NCBI GenBank assembly: GCA_964036275.1
Contig: OZ038435.1
Span: 29,059,521 to 29,123,520 of the forward strand
Length of the DNA stretch: 64,000 bases
From: Litoditis marina
Lineage: Eukaryota; Nematoda; Chromadorea; Rhabditida; Rhabditidae
Direction of reading: 5' to 3'
In this document: in pieces, positions 20,901 to 32,300 of the stretch
How the letters are laid out: every line of letters begins with the position of its first letter
Position numbering within the stretch: the first letter of the stretch is position 1
The notes under the pieces: model-generated
Database searches by the model: none
What the model saw: only the letters and a program-made list of their open reading frames with translations
Told to the model about the DNA's origin: nothing
Made by a program: the position numbers and the translations under genes

Positions 20901-21095
20901 AGCTAGGGTACTTTGTATTATAGGATTTTTTTGAAGGGTTTCCTATAAAGTCTCATCAATTTACCTCCATACGAGCGATATTGTTGGAAAAAGCGGGAAA
21001 ACAAGTTGTATCAAAGTGAATTTATTCTATCTGAGACTGACACTTTATTGTTCTAGCGGAGCACACAGCTTTGATTGAGACATACAGTACACTAA

Positions 21096-21180
<85 letters not shown>

Positions 21181-22557
21181 AGTAGTCTACACCAATTACC
21201 CGACAACGGTTACAGTACCCTATCTCCATCACAATCCCTACAGTACCCCTTCTTTCAGGTAGTCCATCTCTCATTCGATGACTGGCCGGACCAGAATGCG
21301 CCCAACTCGCTTGACTCCAGTCTTCTGCTAATGAAGATGGCCAGAGAAAGATCCGGAAATGCCCCCATCATTGTTCACTGCTCGGCCGGTACGCTCATTT
21401 TACACTATTAGAAGAAAATGATGAAACTCCTCTGTAGTTTGATCTCCATGCACATCACACGCCCATTTGCGTTCTACACGCAGCAGGAGCAAACTACAAT
21501 TACTACAAACTACAGCAGAATAGTTTGACATTTGCCATTTTAACTGGCTTTTCCTAGAGCGAGCTCAAGTTTTTCGTTCGTTGCCTTAACTTTACAGCAT
21601 CTTAACTATATTCGTTTGCTACACTAGTCAAATGATACTATACCCCCCCCCCCCTCCCGCCGTTCGATACATTTTGTTAAAGCGACCTGTTTCTAAGTGT
21701 CACTCTAATATTTTTCAGGTGTGGGTCGTACCGGCTGCTTCGTGGGTCTCGAACTGGCCCGTCACCATGCCACCATCGGCTCATTCAACATGGAGGCCAC
21801 GGTAAAGACACTGCGCAACCAACGCATGCAGGCTCTACAATGCGATATTGTGAGTAGAAATCATGTTAGGTGCTTGTTTAATTGTTTGTTGCGAGTTTGT
21901 GTCAACAAAACTTCATACTGGGTGGCGTACATTGAAAATTATTCTGTGTTTGAGGATCGGCCCACAAATCCATTTTCGTTCATTTTCGATACTATCAAAC
22001 TGCAAGCAATTGTTATAACTATCCCGTAGTTTTGTACCATATAAAATACAATTGAAATCGACTTTTCATTGTTTCCAGCAGTACCTATACGTGTGTCGCG
22101 GTCTCCTCGAATGTCTGTTGCGACGTGGAATCATCAAGAAAGAAAACTTCTCCCGCTTCTCTTCCGAATACGATGAGTACGTGAAGAGGAAGAAATGTGA
22201 GTTCCGAGCCTAAGTTAACATTTTCCTAGAAATAAAGTTCTTCACACGTAACTCGTAAATCGGTTTTTGTTGAGTATTAAGGCGGCTGGAAGTATTGGGG
22301 AGGGGATAGTGACAGGGTACAGTTACAATCCACAAAGATAATAACACTATCCATGTCTCACTGTTTATCAATCTCGGAATTCACTCACACTACTTGCACC
22401 TCATTCCAATTCCGAAAATATCATGTTCATGGTTGAACAGTAGAATTTCCACATCAATACCAAAGTTTCAATACGTGCTTTGGTTGCAGGTTCCGACCAG
22501 ACGTGCATTTCAATCGATAAAACGGATATCGGGCAATCGTTGGATGGAACCAAATAA
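17972..22557 (+). CDS. protein tyrosine phosphatase, non-receptor type, 10 exons
   Basis: Classical cysteine-based tyrosine phosphatase, 375 residues. Exons: 17972-18034, 18581-18679, 18901-19003, 19330-19437, 19907-20028, 20287-20472, 21259-21388, 21719-21849, 22079-22196, 22490-22557. After a basic N-terminus (MPPKTQRRKLSMKSPERR), the catalytic domain shows the conserved motifs in order: KNRYSDI pTyr loop, DYIHAS, TQGPM, WPD with the general-acid Asp (exon 7), the P-loop HCSAGVGRTG split by intron 7, and a Q-loop QALQCDIQY. All key residues are present, so the enzyme should be active. No membrane segment. The last exon reads CSDQTCISIDKTDIG and ends at TAA, and is less certain. Introns contain three MITE-like repeats and a CT microsatellite. 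Single-domain PTPs of this type are a large nematode-expanded family. Confidence 0.93.
18078..18222. repeat. palindromic MITE in PTP intron 1
   Basis: Left arm AATATTGGTGATTTTCTTGA and onward is repeated in inverted orientation at the right end, including ACGAGGTGAA and ATAGATGTTTA blocks. About 145 bp hairpin with a short loop. Confidence 0.8.
19587..19753. repeat. palindromic MITE in PTP intron 4
   Basis: Arms of about 50 bp start ACGTATGCTAGAAGAT and contain CATCCTGCGTCTC. Both arms are present inverted. A single diverged end of the same family is seen at about 48778-48812. Confidence 0.82.
20494..20860. repeat. C/G-run repeat element, copy A, in PTP intron 6
   Basis: About 370 bp made of repeated GAAGTT...GACCCCCC units with long C or G runs and internal inverted copies of ATTGCGTTTGGGGAATTG / TTGTATTG-type blocks. 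It starts 22 nt after the exon 6 donor. Its closest relative is copy B at 23422-23799. Confidence 0.85.
21098..21178. repeat. (CT)n microsatellite in PTP intron 6
   Basis: About 80 bp of CT dinucleotides, 80 bp before exon 7, partly overlapping the region that would supply the polypyrimidine tract. Confidence 0.97.
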
Positions 22558-22611
22558 GATCAAGAAGAAGACCTTCAAGTAGATTACGATATCACTAACG
22601 AGATTCATGTC

Positions 22612-22617
22612 AATAAA
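22612..22617 (+). terminator. poly(A) signal of the PTP gene
   Basis: AATAAA 55 nt after the predicted TAA, which supports this last exon. Confidence 0.7.
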
Positions 22618-23341
22618 TGGTCATTAAGTGTTGTGTATTATTGGAGAGAGGGAAGAGATAGGAGAAAAAGTGTGCGAAGAGAGAGAGAAAGAGAGAGAGA
22701 GAGAAAGAGAGAGATGAAACTATGGAACACTCACTTTTTTTGAACCCAGGTCCGTTTTCAAGAAGCCAGAACCTACACTCTTGTGTACTTTACTGCACAG
22801 AACATGCCAAATCCAGAAAACAAGTCCCAAGTTTATCTGTCTTTTGATACTCACACAAAAAAAGGTCAACAGAAATAGTTTAATGCTTGAAAACAACAAT
22901 CAAAACTTACAAAAAAGACTACAGTCCTAATGACTGGGTTTAAGAACAGGAATACACTTGAACAGTATAGCTAATTCGCGATTGGAAAAAACCTAAATCG
23001 AATGATATGAAAAATTTGAACACCGGTAGGAATAAAAAACCACAGGGGTTATTCAAACATGCATACCAAAACACTAAAAAGACTAATCGAGTAAGTGGTT
23101 GCCAGAAGTGTACCACCTGAAGGCAACGAACAATAGAGAATGGGAGGGGACCCGTCAAACTAAGTGAGCAATTCATTGAGACAACGGAGAGGGTGAGCAC
23201 TGAGCAACGTTAGAGATCTGGTGGACAGAGGCATGGTACATACTTGCCACAATCGATACATAGTGAAACACAACGACAAACAAGCAAGGACATGATTGTT
23301 GGAATCAGATAGAGGAAAGTCTACAAAATATCCCGAGAGAA
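22618..23341. other. intergenic region between convergent PTP and RBR ligase genes
   Basis: Contains a GA-rich simple repeat at about 22677-22715. Otherwise no gene or clear repeat is seen. Confidence 0.5.
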
Positions 23342-26300
23342 CTAGAGATTTAGACCGTTGACGATGTTCTCTGAAAATCATCTCCTTTAAAATCGAGAAT
23401 GTGAAACTTTAAAAAATACACGGGAAAATTGACTTTTCACCCCCCCCCCCCCCCCCACCTTTCTGAACTTGTATTGCGTTTGGGGAATTGTAGTTTGACC
23501 CCCCACGAGGGGGGGGGTGATAATTCAATTTATCACCTGCAATACAAAAGTTTGAGGGTGGGGGGTAAAGAGTAAACATTTCCGATATGGGAGTTCAGCC
23601 CACCACTGGTTGAAGTTAACCGCCCATCACTGAAGTTCTACCCCCCACCGACGCAGGTGGGTAAATAGTAAATTTCGAAGTTGAATTTTGACCCCCCCCC
23701 CTCTCCTAGATTTTCAGGTTTTAGATTGGGTGGGGGGTTGAAGTGCTACGGGGGGGGGGGGGACCCAACTAAAGTGGGGGGCGATACTTCAATTTTCCCA
23801 AATACACTATGTGAGTTGTAGTTTGATGCGCATCTGCAGTCTGCACCCTACACATCGGAATTATTTACGAACTACGAGTAAAACGCAGCGGAACCAAACT
23901 ACAAGATACAATCACAGAAGAACATGTACCGTTTTAAGCCCGGGTTTCCTTTCCGACCCTATCTGTTTGAATTCTTCGACTAATACGATGGAGATAAGTC
24001 TGTTTCTCATCCGTGAACTACACACGAAAAGTCTGACTATTCTACAGAATGGAAGCCGTGTTTCGATTCAATTGTGTGAAACTTAAATACTTCGCAAAAA
24101 ATCGTCCAATTTCCATGATTTTTGTGAAATAGGAGTCAAATCTATATGACCATTCCACTATTTACCCATTAACTATTCCTCAAATAATGTAATGTGAACA
24201 TACCTTCGAGTTCGGCATTCTGTTTGGCCTTCTCCAGGAGCTCCTTTCTCTGCCGCTCCAGATTCTTCGCCACGTTCTGCCAGAGAAGACACGGCTTATT
24301 GCATTTCTGCGAACATGCAGAGTTGGCCCCGTCTCGGAAGTGTCTGACAAACACAAAATAAGTTGTTGGAAAGAGATATAGAGAGGGGGGGGGAGAAAGA
24401 GTGAGAGAATAAGATAGCAAGTGTGAGAGTAAGTATAGAGAAGGGCGAGAGAGAGAGTGTGTGTGGTTAGCTTCGTAGTGAGAGTAATGTACCATCGACA
24501 TTCGATATATTCACAGGTATAGTTCACACAATTCCTATTGAGACTCCTACAGTAACCTTAAAAACTTCCCGAAGGCTGTTGTGAAGCTGAAAATGTTGTT
24601 CATGGAAAATGCTCTCGTATATTTACTCTACGTGAGAAGGAGAATGAGGTACTAAAATCCTCAACTTCTTCGATCAAAAGTAAGTGAGCGAAACGATTTG
24701 GAAGGTACGAAATCATACTGTAGGAGTCTCAGTAGGAATGGAAAAGACTATATATCCGACCGAGAAACAACAAACGGAGAGTAACCTACTCGCAGAAGTG
24801 GTTGTAGTCGATGTCGACGGTCCTGCAAACATAGCACATCGTGACACCGCAACGGCACGTCATCTTGTTGCAGCCATCTTCCTGAAAAAATATGAACTTT
24901 CACACCAAACCATAACTCATTTTGACGCTCTTAGTCGTTGGAAAGCCTAACCAAAACTTTTACGAAACCTATCTATTCCGAGCAAAACAAACCCAGAAAA
25001 CAAGCTTGATCTAGTGGACCAAGAAACTGGAATCTCAAAGCAGATGCCCCACAAGTGAACCGAAAAGTGATTACAGTTCGACTACATAAGATCTCATTAT
25101 ACGCTTGAGAGTGGGCGACGATTCAGCTAAAACACTTCAGGCTTATGTCTCGTATAAAAAACTGTATGAGTAAGTTTCTTGCGAATTTGACCAAGCATAT
25201 TTTATCCATACATAATATCTATTGTGAAGTTATAAACTAACAGTTGAAATTCATACTTGAGTAATAGATAGTAGCTTAACCCATTTTAGCTGAATCGTCG
25301 CTCACTCACATGGGAGTTGTAGCTCAAACTACGAATTTAGAGAGAAACATGTGCTGCAATCAAACATCCAGCAAATTCGCCCAACATTTGATTCAACTCC
25401 TTACCTTCTCGAAACTCAGCTGGCACCTGGGACAAGTGTGGATCATGGCCGCTGTCAGCTCATTCTCCCTGAAATTGTGAAAAGTAAGTTTAACAGAAGA
25501 ACATATATAGTAAAATTGTTACAATATGTTCTATACCATACTGCAGTAAAGTTGTGCGAGTGCCGAGAGAAACAAAAGTGTTCTATTTTGGTCAGATCCG
25601 ATGAATAAAAAACAAATTCTTACAGTTTCTTGCGAGCCTCGTCCACTGCATTGCAGAACTCATCACAGCGCCGGCCCACGTGATACTCCCAGTCACGCTT
25701 GCACAGACTGCAAACAAACAGGGGAATCAAGTCATTGACGGATAGATAAACACCGGGTGAATGTTTTCGCGGTGACATAGTAAACTTGCAATCAGTACTA
25801 AAGTTGCCATCAGATATAAACAAGTAAACTGGAACTAATATACAAGCGAACACAATATTTTTAGTTTGACCTTGAGAGACGCGATCCTGATGCTCATTTA
25901 TATTAACCGTAATGTTCATCAGCTGAAATTTGGTACTGGTCCTGGATAAAATCCTTCTATATCGATTGTGAACCCATTAGAATTGAACTGACAATCAAGA
26001 AACAGAATGAATTTACCGGCAGAACTCGGCCGTGCAGTTGCCACAGGAGAAAACCTTGTTTTCTTGGGGAGAATCCTCCATTACAACCCCGAAATGGCAA
26101 AACTTGCATCTGGAAAAGGTTCACATTTGGTTGTGGTCGACTATTCATCGATTAAAAGCAAAGAGATTAAATACAATGTCATAACACGTTCGATAAAGTT
26201 CTGAACAAAGGCAGTGGACGTCAGAAACTACCATTTCTTCTCTTCTGAACAAGAAATTCTTCCGAAATATACCTCTCAACTGGCAGTCCAGCCATTGTGA

Positions 26301-29300
26301 GTGCCTCTTGTTCCAGTCTTTTCTCCAGTTGGCAAATCACCTGCTTCTCCACGCCGGCTACACGCAATTCGGCTAGAATGGGTCAATGGTTTTCGGGGAA
26401 ATTACGCACGCAACCAAAATGTAGGTTGCATGTGTACAAAACCATTGGTTGCCTTTTAATGCAACCTGGGAACCTGGTTGCATCTTAAATGCAATCAAAA
26501 TCACTTTATATTACCAAAAAGACAAATTTGGTTGCATTTGAAAAGTAACCAGGTTGCATTTGAGAGCAACGTATAGTTTTGTACATATGCAACCTGAACC
26601 TAGTCGATGTGCTCAGGGGAAAGGCAAAAACTGAGTAACAAACTTTTCTTACTTCCAGATTCCAGACGACAAACTCAACAAGTTCCGAATCAATAAACTA
26701 CAGAAAGATTGAATAGCAAGTGGTATACTTGATATGGGGGCCTGCGTACATCAGTGAAAACATCACGCAGGAATACAGAAAACATAATTGACAGCTATCC
26801 AGGACAGGGATGTATTTTTAGAGAATCATTACGTTCATCTAATATGAGGAGAGGGGTGTACCAACTACCGAACCAAAAGACGGTTCGCTGTTGTATGTGA
26901 TAGGTACAACTATCACCGTCTCGAAAGGACGCAGAGTGTAGTAATAGCTATGCACGTAATATGAAATAATACTTACCGGGAGTGATGTATCCCTTGCAGC
27001 CCACTTCTAGACACGGTATTCCCATTCCGGCTCCAACCACCCGCCCCTCCTCACAACAGGCCTTCGCCTGGCCACGGACGCAGTCGTAACAGAACCGATG
27101 GGTCACCGCTGGAAATTATAATACAACAATGCCTCAAAACCCAGAAGTATGCCAAAGAAAGATAGGTGAAAAGTCACGCGATTTCCGTCGGCGAAATCAC
27201 CCTATTAGGGCCTACTAGGGGCGCTTAGGGTGGGGGGGGGACATAGCTTAGTGCAACATAGTTGCCATCAAAATCAAAAATAATGAAAAAAGCTAGGTCG
27301 ATATCGAAATCGCGGCCCTTTTAGGGCTTTATGGGCCCGCGTTTGCGAAATCACCCGGAATTTTCCTTTTAGTGGCTAATAGTCCCTTGACTCTTCACCT
27401 GAGTAGGAGGGCAAAAATGGGATTCTAAATAGGTCAGCTCAACCAAGGAGCGGCAATCCACTTCAGTTTACAAGTTAAGTTTTTTTTCTTGAAGATCTGA
27501 TTGAACGATCGAACTAACAGTAAGCAGTACCACAGGAAAAATAATTTTACAAGGATCTCATTTATTTTGAAGTTGCAAACGTTTACACACACCTAATTCG
27601 TCTATAACCAGTGCTGGCAGTTGGCACATGAATCTCACCTTCAATATCATCCGAGTGGCATTCGATGCTGTTCATCAGTAGCTGGTCATCGAAACAAACC
27701 TCACAGGTGAACGTAGGCAGGTTAAGATGATCCTGTAATAGATGATACAAAGTATAATAAATTTTATAACCTAAGAAGAACATAAACACTGATGTGGGAC
27801 ATTATATACGCTTATTATCGATGCAGATCATGCATTTTCAAATATATGGTTTCAAAAAGGGGTTCTTCCTTGTTAAATACTCACACCTCACTGGTGTGTG
27901 GAGGAAATAAAATAAACACTACCATAGGATACACTACCACGACATAGACAATGTACACTAATAACAAATATCACAATTTAGAATGTTTGTTAATACCAAA
28001 ACTAGTGCCCACCTTTTCCATCAAGGCGGTTATCTCCTCCCAGACCTTGGTGGCAGTAGCCCCCACCTCGCCGTCCACTTCAGCAAAGGGATTGCTGCGG
28101 CCTCGCTCCAACAACGTGATCGTTGTGTTGTTCACACCCTTCGTATGCGGTCGCTGCACCTGTTGTCGCGCGATCTTAGTCTGGCGTCGTTTGTCATTGA
28201 TGAACTCGACGAACGCTGAAAACGAAATTGGATGGATAAAACATCTGTTTATCTGTAATTTGAGCAGTTTCCCGCTCATACTTGAACCGCCATCCACACA
28301 ACTCTCGAAAACACTAGGGCCGGCTGGGAACTGTCTGAGAAGTAGCAAAAATTATAAGGACTGATCTCGTGCTATTCTTTCTCAATGTACGACCGTCCAT
28401 CATTCATAGCATCACTGTTATTCATTGATAAACACTATGGTTGTTGGTTGTTGGACATTCGACCAGATAATCAGTTATTCATTCGTTTCATTACTATCAA
28501 ATCAAATTGCCATATTGATCTGTCGGTTACAAATTTTAACAGAATCAAATGGATATTCTAATTCACTCCGTTTGTTGAAGAAGGACGATTATGTGGGCCG
28601 ATCCCAACGCTTCCGTCCTTTTAACTAGAATCAATTTTCAATTTCAGTTTAAAGGACCGAAGCTTCGGGATCGGTCCACACAATCGTCCTAGTTTAAAAG
28701 GGTACAATATCACAGAAGGTAGGCGGAAGTGCCAAGTAACATCAAATAGACCAACCGGGTTCGCGGTACAATCTGTTCTCTTCCCCTATGAGCAGGAGAT
28801 CGAGAATGACAAGGACGGCCAACATGGACACGCGCCCCTCGGTACTGTAGCTGACCAATTCACGGATAAAGCCAACTCGAATCTGTAAGACATCACATTA
28901 ATTAGGAAAAGATTAAAATGTTCCATTTCAATATCACAACATCGACCTATACACGTTACACGATATACTTCTAGGCACCGTTTTCAGTAAGGTTAGAAAG
29001 CAGCGATATAAACACCTATAACTGTCGACAACCAAAAACATGGAAAAAATTAAACTATTCGACCGGCGGTTGTACAACCTGTGAATGACGCATGAGTTGG
29101 TTGAAACTCATTTAAAAAGCCATCAACATTGACCTAGAGCCAGGAAAAGCACTAAGCCTTATAAACAGCTCGAAAACAGATGGAAACAATTGTTTTCAAT
29201 TGCAATGCTGGCCTCAATTTGCCAGAGAGCGGTCGCCTTCTAACGCTCTGTGCTCATTCCTATTTCGGTCTACTTTTTGCCTTGGAACTCGCACATTCGG

Positions 29301-32300
29301 ACTACCTTCAACCCAGTGGCAGGGTACTTTCTATCGTCTTCATATTGCCACCTTCGAAGGTATATAAGGACTCGGTTTTCATCTTTAATTGGACTTTTGT
29401 TGGTATTTGTGGTCGAAATCAGCTGGAATCGCGCGGCCCCGATTCAAATCAATACTGTTTGTCTGAGCCGCCCGCAAAGGTGAACAGTGCTCTCTCGTAG
29501 TGTGATCAAACTACAAAGTCTAAATGTCAATGGATCTCACAAATAATACGCCTTCTCGTTTCTCTTCTACTATCAGGGCCAAGCGGACCAGGGTCAACGA
29601 CTCTCCTGGCAACAAGGACATCATGAAGGACATTGAGGGAGATCTTGCCCTTCTCGATCGTGGAACAGACGTGCCCCCGTTCATGAAGAATATTGTTCTT
29701 CATCTCGTCAACATCGTCCAGGAACAGGCAACTATTATTAGTTCAATTAGTCTCGAGAATCAGTCTCTGAGTAGTGACATTATTGCTTTGAAGGCCAAGG
29801 CAGCCGAGAATGCCCCTGTTAGTGTTCCCGTTACTACTGTTTGTTCTGACCCCTGTGAAGAACGTGAACGTTCACGTGCTATTGTCGTTTCCGGTATTTA
29901 TGAGTCTCAATCTTCTCATGCTGTTGAGAGAAATGAGCAAGATATGTGTAAGGTTAAACAGGTCATCAATAGTCTAGGTGTTGAGTGTCAGCCGGTTACG
30001 ACTTACCGCATGGGGCAAATGGGGTCTCGTCCTCGTTTGCTCAAGGTGGTACTCCCAACCAGCCGGCACCAGCGCGTATTGTGCGAGCGTTCTCACTTTC
30101 TGAAGAACTCTCAATACCGGGGAGTTTGGCTTCGCCAATCTCTCACATCGGAGGAGAGAGCTCGGCAGAGAGCTGAACGTCAGCAGAACGGTGCTTGGAG
30201 AGGTCCCGGGTTTCCTCCTCAAGGAGGCCAGGGACCGCGTGCGTACGGAGATCCCTCCCACGCGCGTATTCCAAGCACTGGGCTGCGAAACGGCCCAGCC
30301 GGCTCGTACAATAGGGTTCCGGGAAATTGACTGTCCCTCTCCGGCCCCATGTAGTTCATAGGAAAAGTAGTCAGACTTACAAGTGCTTAATGTTGAATAT
30401 TCGATCAATCACGAAAAATAGTGCCGCATTACAAAGTGTTTTAGTGAAAGATAATGTAGACATAGGAATATTCACTGAGACGTGGTTGAAAAGTAAATGT
30501 GAAAATGGAGTATTTCTTGGTTCGATTTTGGATAGATATCAGACAATAAGATGTGATAGGAAAAGGTTGCAGGGAGGAGGAGTTGCTATAGTGATTAGAA
30601 CAGGCTTGAAGTTTAGAGAAATTTTTTCAGAATGTGTTTTGAAAGCATATGAGATTTTAGTAGTTGACATTTATTTGTCAAATAATCCTTTTCGTTTTAT
30701 TGTAGTCTACCGTACGCCTTCATGCTCTGTAGCGCACTCCTTTCAGTTACACAAGTGCATTAGTGATTGGTCAAATTGTGAGCAACCAACTGTTTGTTTG
30801 GGCGATTTCAATATACCTGAATTGAAATGGCCAGTAGCAGATGGGCTTAATGTATCAAGTATTGCCGAGAATTTTGTTGAAATGATAGAAGTTTGCGATA
30901 TGAGCCAGTTTGTGACCTCTCCTAGCCGGAAAGACAAATTTCTAGACCTACTATTCTGTAATAGTGCTGACGTAATTGAAAACTGTCACGTTAAGGCTCC
31001 AATTGGCACCAGCGACCACAATACTATATTCTTTGATATGAAAATTTCACGCAAACCAAATGAACTTGTCTGGAAGAGAAACTATGAGAATGCTGACTAT
31101 GAAATTATTCGATTTTACCTAGCTAATGTTGACTGGTTAGGTTCCTTTTCCACAGTCAGTACTGTAGACGAGCTATACGAAATGTTCATTGCAATTCTGA
31201 ATCATACCATTGAAATGTTTGTTCCAATGCGTAAGGTTATTGCCAAAAGCACTAACCTTCCGAACTATTTGAGAAATATGAGTATGTATAGAGAAGAACT
31301 ATGGGAAAGGGCTCATAGTTCTACGAATCCAACTCTATGGGACGAATATAGGACGTGTACTGCGAAGTTTACGAAAGCTTTGAATAAGTTCAATAGATCT
31401 ATCGAAAACGAACTAATTAGGAGAGGAGATTCAAAAACCATTTATAAGTTAGTGAATTCTCGTTTGAAAGAGAGAAAAAGTATACCTAGTATGATTGGCC
31501 CGAACAACACAATTTGTGTTACAGATTCGGATAGAGCAAATTTGCTCGCAGATTCATTCCAAAGCGTTTTTTCTACTGATAGTATTGATGTTCCTGTGTT
31601 TTCTGTCGACAATGTTGTACAAATGGACCATTCCATTCAGTTTGATAGAGTTCTAATCGAAAAACTTTTGCGTACATGGCCAATGTCCTACTCACAAACA
31701 CCGGATGGAATTCCATTTAAGTATATTAAAAAGTTATCTGTTGAAATTTGTGGCCCTCTAGAATATATATTTAATCTTAGCTTGTGGAGAGGGGAGGTAC
31801 CGGAACGATGGAAACATTCTCTTGTAACTCCTCTACCTAAGAAACCCCCTTTGTCAAACCCTCTAAACTACAGACCAGTTAGCATTACGTCAATATTCGC
31901 GCGACTTTTCGAAAAGATTTTGAAACGTGAGATGATTATGCACTTGAACTCAAATGATATCATATCTCCCCATCAACACGGTTTTAGAAAGGGTAAATCT
32001 GTAGAAACACAGATGTTAGAATGTCTCAATGAATGGACTTTATCCCTCGATAAGAAAGAATGCGTTGATGTGGTATATTTCGACTTTTCTAAAGCGTTCG
32101 ATAGAGTTTCACATAAGTTGCTAGTTCTTAAAATGGAGAAACTTGGATTTCACAGAATGATTATAGCATGGGTGAAAGAATACTTAACGAATCGCACTTT
32201 TGCAGTCAGAGTAAACTCAAGTTTTTCTTCGAATCGCAAAATAACTAGTGGTGTTCCTCAAGGAAGTGCGCTTTCTCCTGTTCTGTTTAACGTTTTCACG

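Noticed and set aside
21071..21274. Ser-Leu and Arg-Glu repeat open frames
   Set aside because: Shadow of the (CT)n microsatellite in the PTP intron.
24169..24203. Read-through end of RBR ligase exon 18 as the true C-terminus
   Set aside because: A good GTATGT donor is present at this point and a phase-compatible terminal exon exists at 23342-23370; kept only as an alternative.
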